Made by a program: the position numbers and the translations under genes. From contig DKVC01000109.1 of assembly GCA_002490995.1 (NCBI GenBank), forward strand, positions 1-6,169: 6,169 bases of DNA, in the 5' to 3' direction. This document shows positions 5,701 through 6,169 of this stretch, one piece after another. This stretch comes from Lachnospiraceae bacterium UBA7188. GTDB taxonomy: Bacteria > Bacillota > Clostridia > Lachnospirales > Lachnospiraceae. The number at the start of each line of letters is the position of its first letter. Position 1 is the first letter of the stretch. The notes below the pieces were generated by a model that saw nothing but the letters and a program-made list of their open reading frames with translations, was not told the origin of the DNA and did not search any database.

Positions 5701-5922
5701 TTACCTGGTATACTCTCTGGGCTGACGGTAATAATAGGTCTGGAGGCGGCTCTGCCTGTCATAAGTCACGGTATAGCATTCCTCCGGGGCATTTTCCTGC
5801 ACTGCCTTTTCGAGTATACTGTTGAAACCAGGGGTTCTGGCGGAATGGGGATTTTGCTTCCCGGAACCGCTTTTTTCCCTTTTCGGCTTCCGTACGCCGG
5901 TTACCATCTGAACAGGATACAC
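5701..5922 (-). CDS. Small hypothetical protein, unrecognised; start uncertain
   Basis: With a GTG start at 5920-5922 the product is 73 residues. It has a basic N-terminal half (GVRKPKREKSGSGK), then FNSILEKAVQENAPEE, likely helical, and a C-terminal part rich in Tyr and Arg (CYTVTYDRQSRLQTYYYR, ending REYTR) that looks like beta strands. The composition looks like a real protein, and a terminator with a U6 tract follows 30 bases downstream. The frame stays open upstream to a TGA at 6001-6003, and that extra stretch also looks coding (IEIRIQGGINAANGLQTNF), but it has no ATG, GTG or TTG. The GTG at 5922 has no good ribosome binding site. The true start may therefore be a rare AUU/AUA codon, or the gene may have lost its start. 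I do not recognise the family. It is convergent with the DUF1905-peptidase gene. Confidence 0.5.
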   Translation of the reverse strand: MYPVQMVTGVRKPKREKSGSGKQNPHSARTPGFNSILEKAVQENAPEECYTVTYDRQSRLQTYYYRQPREYTR

Positions 5923-6009
5923 TTTGAAATTGGTTTGAAGTCCGTTTGCTGCGTTAATCCCTCCCTGGATGCGTATTTCAATAGTGTCGCTGCCTTGTTT
6001 TCAATTATT

Positions 6010-6037
6010 ATTTCGGCAGAAAAACAGGGAAAAATTA
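6010..6037 (-). promoter_or_regulatory. Sigma-D-like promoter candidate for the small - strand gene
   Basis: On the - strand, GCCGAAAT (6010-6017) matches seven of eight positions of the B. subtilis sigma-D -10 GCCGATAT. TAAT (6034-6037), 16 bases upstream, resembles the TAAA -35. Transcription would begin close to 6003, right where the coding-like frame opens. No flagellar gene is visible, so this may be chance. Confidence 0.28.
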
Positions 6038-6082
6038 CCCATTTCTAAAATAAATATTAAATCACCCAATCATGGACAAAGT

Positions 6083-6126
6083 GAGATATCATGAGAAAAA
6101 AGGAGATAACAAGAGAAAAAGAGAGA
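6083..6126. repeat. 10-bp phased GAGA repeat (20-bp tandem unit)
   Basis: GAGA occurs at 6083, 6093, 6103, 6113 and 6123, exactly every ten bases. Alternate copies are followed by TA and by AAAA, so the larger unit is 20 bp: 6081-6100 and 6101-6120 agree at 16 of 20 positions, and a third copy degrades after 6128. The 10-bp period is not a multiple of three, which argues against coding. It matches the helical turn, so the A-runs would lie on one face of the DNA. Confidence 0.75.
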
Positions 6127-6133
6127 TAAATAA

Positions 6134-6162
6134 ATTATGTTTTCCGTGAATATGTTTGCAAA
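6134..6162 (-). promoter_or_regulatory. Sigma-A-like promoter pointing left at the window end
   Basis: On the - strand, TTTGCA (6157-6162, four of six) lies 17 bases before CATAAT (6134-6139, five of six). Transcription would begin near 6127 and run through the phased repeat toward the small - strand gene, giving a leader of more than 120 nt. The region 6049-6169 has no convincing gene on either strand. Confidence 0.38.
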
Positions 6163-6169
6163 GACTTAC

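Noticed and set aside
5527..6048. 173-codon + strand frame at the right end
   Set aside because: It begins inside the peptidase gene in another frame, crosses the convergent terminator and lies opposite the more protein-like - strand gene.
6083..6126. Phased repeat as a CRISPR array
   Set aside because: The units are contiguous 10/20-bp copies with no unique spacers.
6071..6148. Short + strand ORFs in the AT-rich right end (ATG at 6072, 6092 and 6137)
   Set aside because: They are short Lys/Arg/Glu-rich or edge-cut frames inside a 10-bp periodic repeat. The periodicity does not match codons and no well-spaced ribosome binding site precedes them.

Overview
The window reads as a chromosomal segment of an endospore-forming member of the Clostridia, most probably Lachnospiraceae. 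Evidence: a germination protease gene (gpr) next to spoIIP, an rpsT gene divergent from gpr, a Clostridia-type Rpn nuclease/putative transposase with a charged coiled-coil tail, and mostly AGGAGG-type ribosome binding sites. The genus cannot be fixed from the sequence alone.

Layout. (1) Positions 1-784 hold the 3' part of an Rpn/PD-(D/E)XK family gene on the + strand, cut by the left window edge. (2) A perfect 13-bp bidirectional terminator at 880-912 separates it from rpsT (ribosomal protein S20, - strand, TTG start). (3) A divergent intergenic region (1190-1387) carries a good sigma-A-type promoter for rpsT and a weaker forespore-type candidate for gpr. (4) gpr (1388-2329) and spoIIP (2415-3722) form the sporulation unit. 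The 85-bp gap between them contains a sequence close to the sigma-E consensus, so spoIIP may have its own mother-cell promoter. (5) A gap of about 220 bp follows, with an interrupted inverted repeat, a possible 46-codon ORF and a vegetative-type promoter. (6) Next is an AraC-family cupin/HTH regulator (3942-4802). (7) A separately promoted gene (4929-5615) encodes a DUF1905-like domain joined to a C39/papain-like cysteine peptidase domain. (8) A 13-bp stem terminator at 5640-5670 has T-runs usable in both directions. It lies between this gene and a small unrecognised - strand gene (about 5701-5922, open frame to 6000). (9) The right end (6049-6169) is AT-rich and non-coding, with a 10-bp/20-bp phased GAGA repeat and promoter-like sequences pointing left.

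Functionally, GPR degrades small acid-soluble spore proteins at germination. SpoIIP, with SpoIID and SpoIIM, remodels septal peptidoglycan during engulfment. S20 is housekeeping. The AraC regulator and the DUF1905-peptidase protein are neighbours in the same orientation, but each has its own promoter-like sequence, so a functional link is only a possibility.

I see no CRISPR array, phage module, rRNA, tRNA or clear new multi-gene system. The points most worth a second look are the DUF1905-peptidase fusion, the small - strand gene whose coding-like frame lacks a normal start, and the phased repeat upstream of it.
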